Assembly: GCF_963855985.1 (NCBI RefSeq)
Contig: NC_087099.1
Span: 5,238,001-5,302,000, forward strand
DNA length: 64,000 nt
From: Ostrinia nubilalis
Taxonomy: Eukaryota; Arthropoda; Insecta; Lepidoptera; Crambidae
Direction of reading: 5' to 3'
Under the pieces are notes generated by a model. It was not told the origin of the DNA. It saw only the letters and a list, made by a program, of their open reading frames with translations, and made no database searches. Position numbers and translations under genes: made by a program. The stretch's first letter is position 1, and each line of letters opens with the position of its first letter. Of the stretch, positions 23,521 to 35,573 are shown piece after piece.

Positions 23521-23530
23521 GTGTGTGTGT
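23455..23530. repeat. (GT)n microsatellite
   Basis: About 37 GT units with one GC interruption near 23514. Confidence 0.97.
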
Positions 23531-23651
23531 TGAGTGTGAGAGAGCGCCTTTATGGGAGAGCGTAAGAGGGAGACACCCACGTGACTAGGCTAAAGGACAG
23601 TAACAATAATGAGTCAAGAGAGGAGACCAATTTTCGTCCACAAGCAAATAT

Positions 23652-23856
23652 AAATCCTACTAATATTATAAATGCGAAAGTTTGGATGTCCGGATGGATG
23701 TATGTTTGTTACTCTTTCACGCAAAAACCACTGAACGGATCCTGACGTATCTATTCAGAGTTACCGCTCTTAACCAGAATAACATATAGGCCACAATGTA
23801 AGACGATCCATGACAAAATAAATTTCACGCGGGCGACACCGCGGGCAAAAGCCAGT
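23652..23856 (+). repeat. Short interspersed repeat family S, copy 2
   Basis: Begins AATCCTACTAATATTATAAA and ends CACCGCGGGCAAAAGCCAGT. It is the inverse orientation of 28011-28250. It contains TTTGTTACTCTTTCACGCAA, shared with 10357-10587. Confidence 0.75.
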
Positions 23857-23990
23857 ATAAATAAATAGAAATTATAAAAGCGAAATACTACCATTAAATT
23901 AATTATTACAAAATACGGGTATAAATATGGGAAGTATGTATTCCGATCGGTCAAATTAAAATTAAAATGATGTTGAATGACCACTGGATG

Positions 23991-24345
23991 CTAGATATTT
24001 GCAACAGTTAGTAACCCTTCAGTATCTTCGTATTCTAAGGTTTTTAAAAAAGCTGTGACTAATTGCTTGCAGTGGAATCTCAATAGTGGGTATATATTTA
24101 ATTTGGTGTTGAGTTTATTATATAGGTATGGACCAAGGAAATGAAATAGATGAAGGGAGCGACTGGTGTGGCAGCGAAGGGGTGTGCAAACCTTTCCGAT
24201 TCTACGCTTATCCTTCAGGGAATCAGGTTGGTATTGTAGAGTGGAGTGCATTTTTAGGACTGTTTGCAGGATGAAAGACTGTCGTACAGTCAGAACACCC
24301 CAGTCCTTATAGAAGTCTGCAGTAGAAGTTAGTTGGCCATATTCT
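23991..24345 (-). pseudogene. C-terminal fragment of a CR1/Jockey-like LINE ORF2
   Basis: An open minus-strand frame ends at 23991. The part from about 24345 down encodes blocks typical of the region after the reverse-transcriptase domain in CR1/Jockey-type LINEs: LTVRQSFILQTVLKMHS, then RCHTSRS, then FHFLGPYLYNKLN, and a C-terminal tail LLRFHCKQLVTAFLK. The 5' extension of the same frame (to 24497) runs through a fragment of short repeat family S (24362-24412), so only the downstream part is LINE-derived. The catalytic domains are missing. Clade placement is by pattern recognition and Jockey versus CR1 is not resolved. Confidence 0.6.
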
Positions 24346-24361
24346 GTCAAATACCTAGTGA

Positions 24362-24412
24362 TAAGCTGAATTTCATGCGAGCAAAGCCGTGGACATGAGC
24401 TAGTCAATAATA
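24362..24412 (+). repeat. Short interspersed repeat family S, end fragment
   Basis: CTGAATTTCATGCGAGCAAA followed by CCGTGGACATGAGCTAGT resembles the terminal part of family S. It lies at the edge of the LINE fragment. Confidence 0.5.
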
Positions 24413-25894
24413 CATTCACAGATCTAATCAACCAATAAACTTGTCTATACGAATTACTGCGTCCAAATTGAGCAGATAGAGGTATCCTCATATACAAAAC
24501 AGAACTTCAGAACAAAATCTCTCGTATTACAACTACATAAAATTCACTTTTATCTTGATGTTCTGGTGTCACAGTAATTTACTTGATTTGGTCTAGTCCG
24601 CAAATTAATTATTTACCCATTGAAGTAATATTACTCTCTTTACCGTACTTATCTTTTTTACCTTTATTTAACCCGCACCTTCTACATCTCTATATTTTGT
24701 GCTCATACTTACAAATGTTCTAAGCTTTGTGCTAACTAAGTCATGATATCAAAATTCAGGCCACGCCATTACACGCCTTAAAGCTTTACAATAGAGTTCA
24801 GACTGCAACAACAGCTAAAACCTGGGTGTAGTGTTATCAGTTGGTCTACCTTTTTCATTATTTATAACCCACTTTCGCTGCCTATTTTAATATTAACTAC
24901 CTATTTTTGAGTAGAAACCTTTTTGAGTGTATTAAAAATTATGTAAAAATAATGAGGCGGGCTGTGTTGAGGGTAGTCATCTTTTATGTGACAGTAATTT
25001 GACAGTTATGTTATCTACTAGTAAGTATACTTACTGTGTCATGACTAAACACTATTTTGCGCTCGTTCATCTAGAATAACGAGCCTTTTGGAGATTTAGT
25101 ATCCATAAATAAAAGTATGTCCGCAATTACCTTAAAAACCATGCGTTAAGTGTAAATTGAACCCTAAACATTTATAAGAGTCAAACCCGCTACAGTCATC
25201 ATACAGACATTGTGTATAGAATTACAAATTTTAACAAATTGCTGATTTGAATTAATGTGATTAACTGAAAATGTATGAATAAATACTTAAAAGGACACGT
25301 TACATGTTAATTAGCTCTATTAATCTACACAAAATAAGAAAAAAGATTTTCTAATGTTTGCTTTTAAACTGTACCGTCATCATCAAGAAGTAGTAGCAGG
25401 CTGCTCAAATAAAAAAAAACGTAATAGTTCAATGACTATCAAAATCAAATAAAAAATATAATAAATGTTTTACCATGAACCGTTTACCCACATCAAAATC
25501 ATGAAAAAGAAACAAAATCGACTACTGAAACTGAATTTTATTAATGTAAATGAGTTTGTGACCCTTTTCTCACATTTTTCCTCAGGCGAATTCCCTTCAA
25601 AATTCATTACAAGTATGCTTGAAATAAATGGCGTGAAAAAAGGAATAGATATTACTCGGAGCTTGCACCCACAAAATTTAATTTGACATTTTAATATTCA
25701 TGAACTACTGAACCTGAATACGGAAATGTTTACTTTCACTCGCGTACATAATCCGAATGCCCGGTCTTTGCTTCTCAAACAAAAACTTTAAACTATTTCC
25801 AATGCAAAAAATACAACAATTTTATACTTACATGGGACTTAAAACTTAATTCAGCACAACACTAATAACAAACACCTACTAATAAATAAGTGAT
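24413..25894. other. No recognisable feature
   Basis: AT-rich sequence. A 73-codon plus-strand frame at 25465-25686 has no recognisable motif or splice context. Confidence 0.5.
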
Positions 25895-26170
25895 ACGCTA
25901 CGAAAGGTTCGTAGACTCGCTACGACGTTTCACAGTGCTACGGAGGCGTCCTACTACGAGCACAAGCGCGCGAGAACTGCCGGTTCCGCGCGAAACTCGC
26001 TCGAGATAATTTCGCATGAGACTGGATATATTATGAGGTGTGAATTCTTCATCTCCTGAGGTGTTATTCTAACATTTTCGCGGACCTTTCCGTAGTGAAA
26101 GTTATTTTAATAATTAACTAGAAGTTACTAAAGGTCACGCTTGTCGTCGCGTGATATTTAGCCGCGATTG
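25895..26170. promoter_or_regulatory. CpG-rich patch, possible promoter or 5' exon
   Basis: Within AT-rich flanks, about 25895-26025 holds roughly 20 CpG dinucleotides (e.g. AAGCGCGCGAGAAC, TTCCGCGCGAAACTCGC), and a CpG-poorer shoulder continues to 26170. CTACGAAAGGTTCGTAG forms a short palindrome. This could mark a transcription start or GC-rich repeat. No coding frame is evident. Confidence 0.25.
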
Positions 26171-27174
26171 GCTTCGTGCCACTTTTTATAAGATTAATAG
26201 CGGATTTACCTAATCCAATGAGTGTTCTTAATACGTTATTCTTACAGCTCATTATTTCAAGCAGCCAAATGTAAAAAAAAAAACTAATTTTGCTTACGTT
26301 AACTTTATAATTACGATTAGCTCTCTATTTCGTATTTGATGTGATTTTTAGAATCAATGTTATACGTTTTAAAAAAATTGGATCTATAAAATTACAGATA
26401 TCATAATGATATTACTAGCATACTGAAAAACAATTTATTACTCGCTTACATCTTTTATGATAATTCATTTTAGAAAAAATACACAGCAACACCACGTAAT
26501 ATTCTCAGTTTTCACGGCAATATCTTTTTCTTACCATAAAATATGTATGTAAGTAAGAAGTTTAATCTTTTTAGGGTTGCTTAGCTTATTGCGTTATTAT
26601 ATTTATAAACTAGGCACGCGTGGCACAGGTGAGAACACACCTGACTATACATTTTCGTTGTAATATCACCCTTATTCCAACCACATAAGGTGCTATAGTG
26701 TGAAGCTTGACGTGCTCGTAGGCACAATATGGCGACCTTCAGCGAGATTTATGAATGTGACGTGACAGGTGAAAGGTTCATTGTCGGTGTTTTACCTGAT
26801 ACATAAAATAGAAAGTTTCACAATGTACTAGGTATTGTTAGGAAAACGTAAAATATGCGGCTTTTCTACACGCTTTTTATTTTTACACGTTTGAGATGCT
26901 TACTCAAAAAATATAGAGCATGTGATCATATTTTTAGTATCTTTGGTATACTTACCATAGACTTTTGTATACTAAAGAATAGTATTTAGTACTTATATGT
27001 TTAGTCTAAAATGAATTACACAGCCACAAAGGCAAGACTTGACTAGGCTTATACTGTTCTTATTTAGATAAATTGATTCAATTTGACTGATGCACTATAT
27101 TTTCACAAAGATTTTAAAATATTTAATAATAATTTATTTATCATGTTCTAATTAAGAACAAGGTTTTATAAATG
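26171..27174. other. No recognisable feature
   Basis: AT-rich sequence with no gene or repeat I can support. Confidence 0.5.
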
Positions 27175-27374
27175 ACTAGCTTTTCACCCACGGCTTCGCC
27201 CGCGTGGAATTTTTCGGTTTTTTATATAACCTGTGAGACTCACCAATAATGTGGCTTTCTATTGGTGAAAGAATTTTTAAAATCGATTCAGTAGATCCTG
27301 AGATTACCCCTTACACTTTAACAAATATACAAACACACAAACTTTACCTCGTAATAATATTACCTAGTATAGAT
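27175..27374 (-). repeat. Short interspersed repeat family S, copy 3
   Basis: Begins GACTAGCTTTTCACCCACGG, has GGCTTCGCCCGCGTGGAAT and ends CCTAGTATAGAT. Diverged in the middle from 28011-28250. Confidence 0.7.
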
Positions 27375-27693
27375 TAACATTGTTACATCACATTAGCATT
27401 TAATTTATTAATCTATCTCAAATTTCGTTTTGAGCTGAAATCCATTTAATAAGCGTTATTATTATGAAATCATGTAAAACATAAAACAGAGTAGAAACAT
27501 TAATGGAAATGTGCCATTTTTCTCGTGAGCGATATCAAATTTCATAAACCACAAACTATACGCCTCGCTGCTAGGGTTAAATATTTTAGTTCAGACATAA
27601 CTTAGCTAAGTACAGTAGTGCCTAGATTTTTTACCTGGAGTTATCATTCCTCACAAAAAGGTATAATGTAAAAATCAAAATAAATAAAAAAAC

Positions 27694-27800
27694 AAAATCA
27701 AAATTATCTTTATTTGTTTAGACTAATTAAATAGTACCTACTTACAAATCGTCAAATGCTGTTAAGGACCATACATATCTCATTCGATGTAGAGTCTACA
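27694..27800 (-). repeat. Dispersed repeat family E, copy 1 (A-rich 3' tail on minus strand)
   Basis: AAAATCAAAATTATCTTTAT and TACAAATCGTCAAATGCT are shared with 30424-30520. On the minus strand it ends in an ATAAAGATAATTTTGATTTT tail, as for a LINE or SINE 3' end. Confidence 0.65.
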
Positions 27801-27837
27801 TTCTAAAAGGCCCAAGTGAAATTGCTCAGAAACAAAC

Positions 27838-27992
27838 TCGGGAAATACCGGTCGAGTTAACTGCGCACCTGGCAGCCGTGACGTCACATCGACGCTCTGG
27901 TACGGACGGGGTAAACGAGGGGAAGTGTGCGGGTAAATGGGAAGGAGAGTTGAATTCCAGCGTGATGCGCAGTTAACTCAATTGGGTTTCAG
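27838..27992. mobile_element. Possible MITE with GAGTTAACTGCGCA inverted ends
   Basis: GAGTTAACTGCGCA near 27854 is inverted as TGCGCAGTTAACTC near 27966, with flanking partial similarity. The GC-rich interior stands out from its surroundings. No second copy is in the window. Confidence 0.5.
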
Positions 27993-28010
27993 ACATAAAA
28001 TATTTAATAA

Positions 28011-28250
28011 CTAGCTTTCCGCCCGCAGCTTCGCCTGCGTGGAATTTTGTCTGTCACAGAAAAACTTTGTCGCGCGCGTCCCTGTTTCATAAACCGGAAT
28101 AAAAACTATCCTATGTCCTTTCCCGGGACTCAAACTATCTCAATGCCAAATTTCATCAAAATCGGTTCAGTGGTTTAGGCGTGTAAGCAAGCAGAAAAAC
28201 GGACAGACAGACAGACAGAGTTACTTTCGCATTTATAATATTAGTATAGA
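28011..28250 (-). repeat. Short interspersed repeat family S, copy 4 (near full length)
   Basis: Runs from CTAGCTTTCCGCCCGCAGCT to TTTATAATATTAGTATAGA, with internal AACTTTGTCGCGCGCGTCCC, CTATCCTATGTCCTTTCCCG and a short run of (ACAG)n. It is the best reference copy in the window. Confidence 0.85.
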
Positions 28251-30423
28251 AGATAGTATAGACTAGTATAAAAGTATAGATTCACAAACAACCTTATGTC
28301 CAAGTGACCATACTGTTGCTATTTTCTATTGTATTTAAGAGTAGTGGAGTGGATGAAGCGTCCTAAATATTACAATATCTGGATTCATCTTGAAATTGAA
28401 ACTCATGACGGTAGTTGCGGAATTTTGCTAGTTTTATACTAATTTTTTTATTAATAGAAACCGATGATAAACAAAGTGATAGTGAATTACTTTCGTATTT
28501 TTATTGTAACTATCAGTACGTTGACGATGAATGAACTAAGATCAATGTGTTAATACAAATCATAAAAATTATACTCTTTTCATACTAATAGCCTAACAAA
28601 AACCTACTCTCACTGCTTGATAATAAATTAGATGTAATTCGTACAATTTGCTAGGTACCTATGTGTTAATGAAATTTCAAGTCCAGTCATTACGCTCGTG
28701 TAGTATTGCAGTTTGTGATTAAAAAGTGTACGACTAATTAAAGCTCTGTAGAAAACTTTATTTAAGCTTGCATGGAATATTTCATACTGTAAAATCTTGA
28801 GGTCTGCAGAGCTGCACTAAGAAGATTTGATACGTCTTACATTTTATATTTCATAGCTGAAGCTGTTGTGAATTTTTTATGAGTCGCATGCTGGTACAAT
28901 GTTACTGAAATCCCTTTCAGGTGAATGACGGTTGAAAAATATTATCCTATAAGGACCATATAAATTATGTTGATGTAGTCTTTTCAATATACATGAATGA
29001 TAAAAACCAACTAAGGCACCTATACAAGATAACGATGATCAAATCATTACTTACTACACTAAAATGTAAAAAAAACATACATAGAAAAAAAATACATACA
29101 GCCGAACATATAACCTCCTCCTTTTTTGAAGTCGGTTAAATATGAACCCATCTTAATTTAATGTATCAATCCAAACAAACCTATGATGTGTCCCTCGGTT
29201 AAATTCATTCTTGTTAAACCTTAGTAAGAACAATTCTTATTATTTCCTTTAAAAAATGTCACTTACTATACTACCCTCAATACTATTCACTTGGTTAAAA
29301 GTCAAAACATTTTATAAAAACATCACCCAAACGATCGTCGAGTAAAATTATTTATATGCATAGTTTTCAACTTGAGGTTCTCGTACATTCATTCATGCTC
29401 CCCAGAAAATTAATCTCGCGGACTTCATAATAACAGCGTTTTTAATATACCTGAGTGACACGTTTATTCACACCTAGACACGTTTACACCTGGTGCTCTA
29501 CAATACGCCCAGCCCAGGCATGTTATTTTATTCCTTTGTTAACGAAAAAAGAAATTGTACTTTACATTTTGTGCCCGAGAATTTCCATCTTTCAATAGGT
29601 CTTGTATGAAATTAGAGTGTATTTTGTTTATTACACGCGTCAAAAGCTGGCTTTAATGCATTATTTCCTTAAGTGCTTTATAGGGTATGCATTAATAAGC
29701 ATGAAGAACGTTCTAAGAGCACTGAATAAAGCTTACGTTAATTAAAATCTGCGGCTTGCGCTTTAAGATCTCAGATCAAAATTTCATATTACTTTCTGGT
29801 CGACTTCAGTTAAATTAAATGGTTGAAAAAGAAAATTTTGTATAAAATAATATCATGTCTTTTGTTTTAATTTTATCATCTTACTGCAAAGTTTTCAATA
29901 GTTTTTATTAAGTTAGCAGTGAAAGATTTACGCTGAGAAACCTAATAAATACAAAAATCTCACCATCCCCTATTGTGACAAATGACGAAATATTTTCTGT
30001 AACAGATGTATTCTATCGCTTGGTATCTGTTGTCTCTAGTTCAATATAAATTCAGAGCCAAGCGTGAATGGCGACGGTTTGTTCAACTGGATCGTGTCGT
30101 CGAATTTCACTGAACTGTTAAATTTCGGAAACAAACGCTTTGTGAAATTTTCACAATAAGCGTTTCAGCTGATATTACTTGTATAACCTAAATCTAAGTA
30201 CAGTCGACAGAAAATTTACCTACCCATACCTACAATTTGTCGAAAAGAGCACGTTATACCATATTACGGTGCTACAGAAATGCAAAGTACCAAGACGGCT
30301 ATAGAGCCGTCTATCCTCCGTCTATCTAACCATATTTAAATTTAAATAATTTTATCAGTAACAAATAGTTTGTAGCTTACTTAGCTTTCTTCCTTCTTTT
30401 TAGTTTTTTTACAAGAGTGATGA
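28251..30423. other. No gene seen
   Basis: AT-rich sequence. Only a 39-bp fragment (29104-29142, CTCCTTTTTTGAAGTCGGTT) of the repeat described at 62119-62540 is recognised. Confidence 0.5.
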
Positions 30424-30610
30424 TCAAAATCAAAATTATCTTTATTTGTGTATTAAATTAGTAGGTACTTACAAATCGTCAAATGCTCTTATGGCGCCCA
30501 TACGTGTCTCATTCTTTTTTGCCCTACCAGCGCTTCGAGACAAACATTTTTGTTGCACTTCATAGGTGGATCGAAATCTCAGAAAAGAGATGCACCACCT
30601 GGCCGGCATC
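30424..30610 (-). repeat. Dispersed repeat family E, copy 2 (longer)
   Basis: Shares its left 95 bp with 27694-27800 and extends into a GC-richer block (CTACCAGCGCTTCGAGAC, GAGATGCACCACCTGGCCGG). It reads as a 5'-truncated LINE 3' end on the minus strand. The parent is not identified. Confidence 0.55.
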
Positions 30611-31119
30611 TCTTATATTATTATGTGCATCTGTGCATGTGTTTACCTAAAGGTGAGTCCAGACATAACACAATATAAAACATAGTTATATGACATGTTA
30701 TTAAGTATGCAAGCCGTATCTACTACTAATAAGACAGTTTGTAACAATGTTGTAATTATAGCAAACGATAAATAACATGTTACATAATTTGGACGCACAT
30801 TAACGCAATGGCGCGTCCCGCTAAGTACCTACTGTGGCATATTGTGTTGTATTGGAGTCTATTTTGCTACAGAAATGTATTTTATGTATTCTAATGTGTT
30901 GTCGACTGTACATAAATAAAAATGGCTACCACAGCCTCCGGGGAATGACGGGAAATCAATTGATAAAGTCGAAATGCGGGCCGCATCCCAGTAGTGCGAT
31001 GTGTTTTCATCCCGGCTCTGTCGTGAGATGTGACTGAATAATATATGGCGGAATAATTTTGAAAGAATATCTGGAGAGTGGGATGTTTGAGATAGTTCTG
31101 TTCTTTATTTATGTGTAGA

Positions 31120-31274
31120 CTAGCTTTCCGCCCGCGGCTTGCCGCTAAAACTATCCTATGTCCTTTCCCGGGACTCAAACTATATCTATGCCTTTCATCA
31201 AAATCGGTTCAGTGGTTTAGGCGTGAAGGCAAAACAGACAGAGTTATTTTCGCATTTATTTTATTAGTATAGAT
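31120..31274 (-). repeat. Short interspersed repeat family S, copy 5 (internal deletion)
   Basis: Same ends as 28011-28250. The segment containing the CGCGCGTCCC block is deleted, joining CGGCTT directly to the CTATCCTATGTCC part. Confidence 0.75.
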
Positions 31275-31778
31275 TGGTAAACACCTATAGTCTATACATA
31301 TACATACATTATAAAACCGATTTGCTTTTTAACGGGAAAATGCTCCCCTCATCCTCTCATCAGTATTAATACAGAAAAATATAAAGTTGTTTTTATAAAA
31401 TCAATTTTTTTTTGAAAATTTGAAAAGTCAAACTTCCAAAAATATTGTTTTTTCCACCAGTTTCCACGAAGGTTTTTGGCATCACCCAAAATAAACGGTG
31501 ACATTTACATATTATTTGACATTATATCATGACGTAGCGCAAGGCAATAGCTGTCAAATTAACTTACGTTGCGTTCGCGCCATGATGCACTCAAGTCAAA
31601 GGCTTTAATTCCTTCGAACATATTCGTAAGGTCCGATTTCTACCAAGGCAAAGAGGTGCGGAGCGGAGCAGAGAAGGTTTTTTATAACCAATCAGATTCC
31701 GTTATTTTTACATCTCCACACCATTTCTATGATGTGATGATGATGTGCGGTGTTTCATTCATAGATAGCAATAGACTG

Positions 31779-32164
31779 TTCTGAACTCAAAATTGCACAG
31801 CGTGCTATGGAGAGGGCTATGCTCGGAGTTTCTTTGAGAGATCGAATCAGAAATGAGGAGATCCGTAAACGAACTAAAGTCGCTGACATAGCCCGACGGA
31901 TTAGCAAGCTGAAGTGGCAATGGGCAGGGCACATAGTACGCAGAATTGACGCCCGATGGGGCAGCAAGATTCTGGAATGGAGGCCGCGTACCGGAAAACG
32001 CAGCGTGGGACGTCCACCCACAAAGTGGACCGACGATATCATAAAGGTAGCAGGAAGGCGCTGGACGCAGGTCGCTACCAACCGGGCAACATGGAAAGCA
32101 TTGGGGGAGGCCTATGTTCGTTCAGCAGTGGACGTCCTTGGCTGAGATGATGATGACGATGATG
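31779..32164 (+). mobile_element. RTE-like LINE 3' end, longest copy, with 9-bp TSD
   Basis: A 386-bp sense 3' fragment. An open frame from 31807 to 32145 encodes 112 residues of the reverse-transcriptase C-terminal tail, including MERAMLGVSLRDRIRNEEIR, KLKWQWAGHIVRR and RPRTGKRSVGRPPTKWTDD. A 4-bp duplication near 32117 shifts the frame away from the usual QQWTS-type end. The tail is (GATGAT)n. The exact 9-bp repeat AATAGACTG flanks it (31770-31778 and 32165-32173). It is the colinear reference for the other LINE ends in the window. The catalytic RT and endonuclease parts are absent. Confidence 0.9.
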
Positions 32165-32917
32165 AATAGACTGACAGCTGACAGCTACACACAGCTCACA
32201 CATCTCCTCTCATCTCCGCACCGCTCCGCTCTTCTCCGTTCCGCTTTGGAAATAGCCTGCCAGCTTCGCCGCACATATCCTCTCGTCTCCGCATCGCTCC
32301 GCCTTAGTGAAAACTAGGCCTAATTCTATGACAAAGTTGTCAATGCAAGTTCTAACGTTTACTCCGCCAACACTTGATATGATTTGCAACATGTCCACAT
32401 AACTACGCTTTTCACTGGCCTGTTGGGCCAATTACGTGCTAAAGTAAAACTTGCGCTGTCTGAACCTTGTTTAGGTAGTGATGGGACATTATCGATAGTG
32501 TCGACAGTTGTAAAATATTGTTTCTCTTTGTTGGTGTAAATCAAAGTCGCAAATTGATACAACTGAGGTAACCGCCCAATTTCCTTTCCACACCACAAAC
32601 ATTATTAAAAACATCAGATTTGTATCGTGATAAAAAAAACACTTATTTTAAGGACACGTGCTGTAAGTTTAATGCGGTTAATCGCCAAAATTCCAAACAC
32701 ATTGAAATTCTAAAATGTTTTTCGTTGCAACTGCATCTGATTTTACAAAACGATTAACAAAATTGAGTACCTATTAACAAGCACAACCCTAATGCCAGCA
32801 GTCGGTACTGTACAACCAGAGAATCAAACGATAATCTTACTAACAATGCACGGAAAATGTCTTTTGTAAATATGATTGGTAAGAATCGAGCGAACTTTTG
32901 ATGTAGTTTAGTAAGTA

Positions 32918-33045
32918 GTCACAAACGATGCTTGCTTAAGTGAAACACCAAATAGAACGCACAGCGTTGAATAGAGCTCTGTGATTGGTTCGTTACACCC
33001 ACCCTGTGCGTCCACGCGCCCTGTGAGACCTACATACATAGTATG
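32918..33045. mobile_element. MITE family F2, copy 3
   Basis: CACAAACGATGCTTGCTTAA, TTGAATAGAGCTCTGTGATT and GTCCACGCGCCCTGTGAGAC match the reverse orientation of 10991-11135. Both termini are partly eroded. Confidence 0.75.
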
Positions 33046-33790
33046 AAATTCTTAACAACTTGTTTTATTCTTTTATACATCATTTTTATTGTGACTAACG
33101 ATTTATTTAACCATCGACATCACTACCCGAGTATTCGTTGGAAATTAGGTTTACTACTATCTAAAAGCTTCAAACCAGTGTGAGGCGCCACCTATAGGGA
33201 GAGGGCTGGAAGGTTTATTGAATGTGGTCTACAGTAAAGGGCAAAGATTAAAAATAAGCTGAGAACTTTTTTGTTTGTAAATCAACACATAAATATTAAT
33301 TTAAGTCATGACTTAGTAGTGGTATATTCAAGCATCACAAACCGAGTTTTCGTCTAAAAGGCAACACTTTACCTACTCTCTATAATAATCGAAACTAGTG
33401 AGGTACCTATATTTTTAAAACTATGCACTATTTTATCATGACCGAGAGGTAACTTTTTTTACGTATAAATAAGGATAAAAGTGCCAAAGAATATTATAAG
33501 AAAAACTAAGTATGTAGAGATATTTCTGTAAATCTTACATTCACACTATTTATGTTTATTTTGCAGAAGGTAAGCAATACGTTCCGATAATTCTTGAAAC
33601 CGCGATACCGAATAAATAGTGTGTACGAATAAATCCATAGCAAAAAGTGCGTAATAAATCTGATTCTACGGCAGATACTGAATAATAAATGGTACTCGTA
33701 AATCTCGTATGAAAACCGAATAAATCTAAATGGTAGTTCTGTAGACCGCAGACCACAATTCAGGTGAGGTACCTCGGTAGGTCTACTTAC

Positions 33791-33835
33791 TTTGAAAATG
33801 TGCAACAGGTCAAGCGTGGCTTGACTGAGACCCAT
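33791..33835 (-). CDS. Possible short coding exon before a GTAAGT donor
   Basis: On the minus strand an ATG at 33835 opens 15 codons (MGLSQATLDLLHIFK) followed directly by a consensus GTAAGT donor. It could be a first exon. No matching downstream exon was identified and the product is unknown. Confidence 0.15.
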
Positions 33836-34411
33836 TGATCTTGTAATTATAAAACTTTGTCTTATTTTTAAATTAGGTACTGACAGTATAATTTACGTAA
33901 GTCAGTAAATGTGTAAATGTGGCCCTTAATGAATAATAGGTAATTGCAGAAAAATAAAAAATAAAATACAGACCGAGAACTTAATTGAGCGAAAGAACAG
34001 CTCACAACGCATACGGCTGCTTATGAAAACGGCCACAACGCATTGTGGAAACCAAGAAAAGTCATGATGCGTATTTTCGTTGTTATATCAATTTTTGTTT
34101 CATACCCTTTTTGAACTTACTGTATGCACTTTAGTTGTGGCAGTTCTGTCTACAAACCACAAACAGACGGTCGATCCGTAAACACCGATGGCCAATACGA
34201 TTTCATTATTAGAGGTCATAATTAGCATGTAATTAAAATATTTAGACGTAGAGATAATATTGTATAATACCTTGAATTCAAATTGACACAAAAACCTCAC
34301 AAACTAATCCAAGATTCGAAAAAAGATGGTATTAATTCATTTAAAAAGTATGTTCTACTTTTTATGCATCTTTTTTTGAGTCAATTTAATTTTTTCGTAG
34401 TTACATTAACA

Positions 34412-34446
34412 TTAAAACGAACCTCCTTTTCTGAAGTCGATTAAAA
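34412..34446 (-). repeat. Fragment of the ACCGACTTCA-ended repeat
   Basis: AACCTCCTTTTCTGAAGTCG matches the end of the repeat at 62119-62540 in reverse orientation. Confidence 0.5.
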
Positions 34447-35380
34447 ATCCAAAAAGGAGTTTCCAATAAATGTCTTGCCTGTTGCTATTGACGTCCAAAT
34501 TCCGAGGGTCTTATTAACGAGGCTATTTCAAGAGGGCTTCTAATTCAAAGGGCCTTTCAAACAAAAATACACTGTCTCAACCAGCTCCACGTTTTCAAAT
34601 AGTGATTGCACGTTACACAGTTCATTTCTGTGATTTCTGTAATGTTTTTCTGTTGCTTACATTTATTAACATTGCAGTGTCCTATTTAATTACCTACGTA
34701 ATTATTTTAAAAAAAACATTTTGATGTAGTGTAAATTTTACAGTACGCAAATAGTGTATAATATATTTACCCAAAGTTCCCAAAGAACTAATAGTAAAAA
34801 AAAATTGATTATTTTATGACTAGGTGAGGTAATATTGCAGGAACCCTTGAGATAATAAGTAGATTAACTGATAAAAATAACATTCCAAAATGGATACTTA
34901 TTTACTTCTTTTTTTTTCAATGCTATTAATCTAAAGAATATCCGAAATAAAATAGGGAGGGAAATTTGAAAGCATCACACTTATAGAATTGCATTCCCAT
35001 TATCAGAATGGTACATTAAACAAATTATCAGGAACATTCACTTAGATCTGACCTTCGCTATGAAAGGCGCATTCACAAAAATGTTCAATCAAACATTCAT
35101 CCCATCACTACCCAAATACGGGAAGAACTCTCAAATTATTACACAGAAACGCAGCACCTATTGAATGGATTGAATGAACCAACAAAGCTGTTTGTGAGTC
35201 CCTCAGTTCCTTTGCAAACAGCAGCCGAATCGCCAATTACTCAAATGAAAAGTAAAAAGTATACTTTTCAATTTCATCAACAGTTTTGGGAATTTAAAGC
35301 CTCTTATTAGAATTAGCTTTTGGATTAGTCATTTGGGGATCAGGGATGAATTCTTCAGTAATAACTTAAGTTACACTTAA

Positions 35381-35573
35381 AGCCTTGTCCAGGAGGGCGA
35401 ATTCGCTGCGAATCTTACGCGCGTAGAATCATACGCACGTTGGCGAGATACTAGGTAACAGCCAATACATTCCGTCCACAAAACAAAAAAAAAACGCGCG
35501 TAAATCGCGTCATACATACGCTCGTGTTCGCGCGAAGACATTCGCGGCGAATTCGCCCTCCTGGACAAAGCCT
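35381..35573. mobile_element. GC-rich MITE with 32-bp TIRs
   Basis: Positions 35381-35412 and the inverse of 35541-35573 match over TTGTCCAGGAGGGCGAATTC plus flanking bases, with one indel. The interior is CpG-rich (ACGCGCGTA, TTCGCGCGAAG). Flanking TTA/TAA suggests a 3-bp target. About 193 bp, with no coding capacity. No second copy is in the window. Confidence 0.8.

Noticed and set aside
23455..23530. Regularly repeated sequence that could be mistaken for a CRISPR-like array
   Set aside because: It is a simple (GT)n microsatellite with no spacers, and the window is eukaryotic.
23991..24497. 168-codon open frame as a host gene
   Set aside because: Its downstream part matches CR1/Jockey-like LINE C-terminal blocks and its upstream part is a short repeat fragment.
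31807..32145. 112-codon frame as a host gene
   Set aside because: It is the C-terminal tail of the RTE-like reverse transcriptase within a TSD-flanked LINE insertion.
33506..33835. 109-codon minus-strand frame as a gene
   Set aside because: Only the first 15 codons before a GTAAGT donor look plausible; the rest has no recognisable features.
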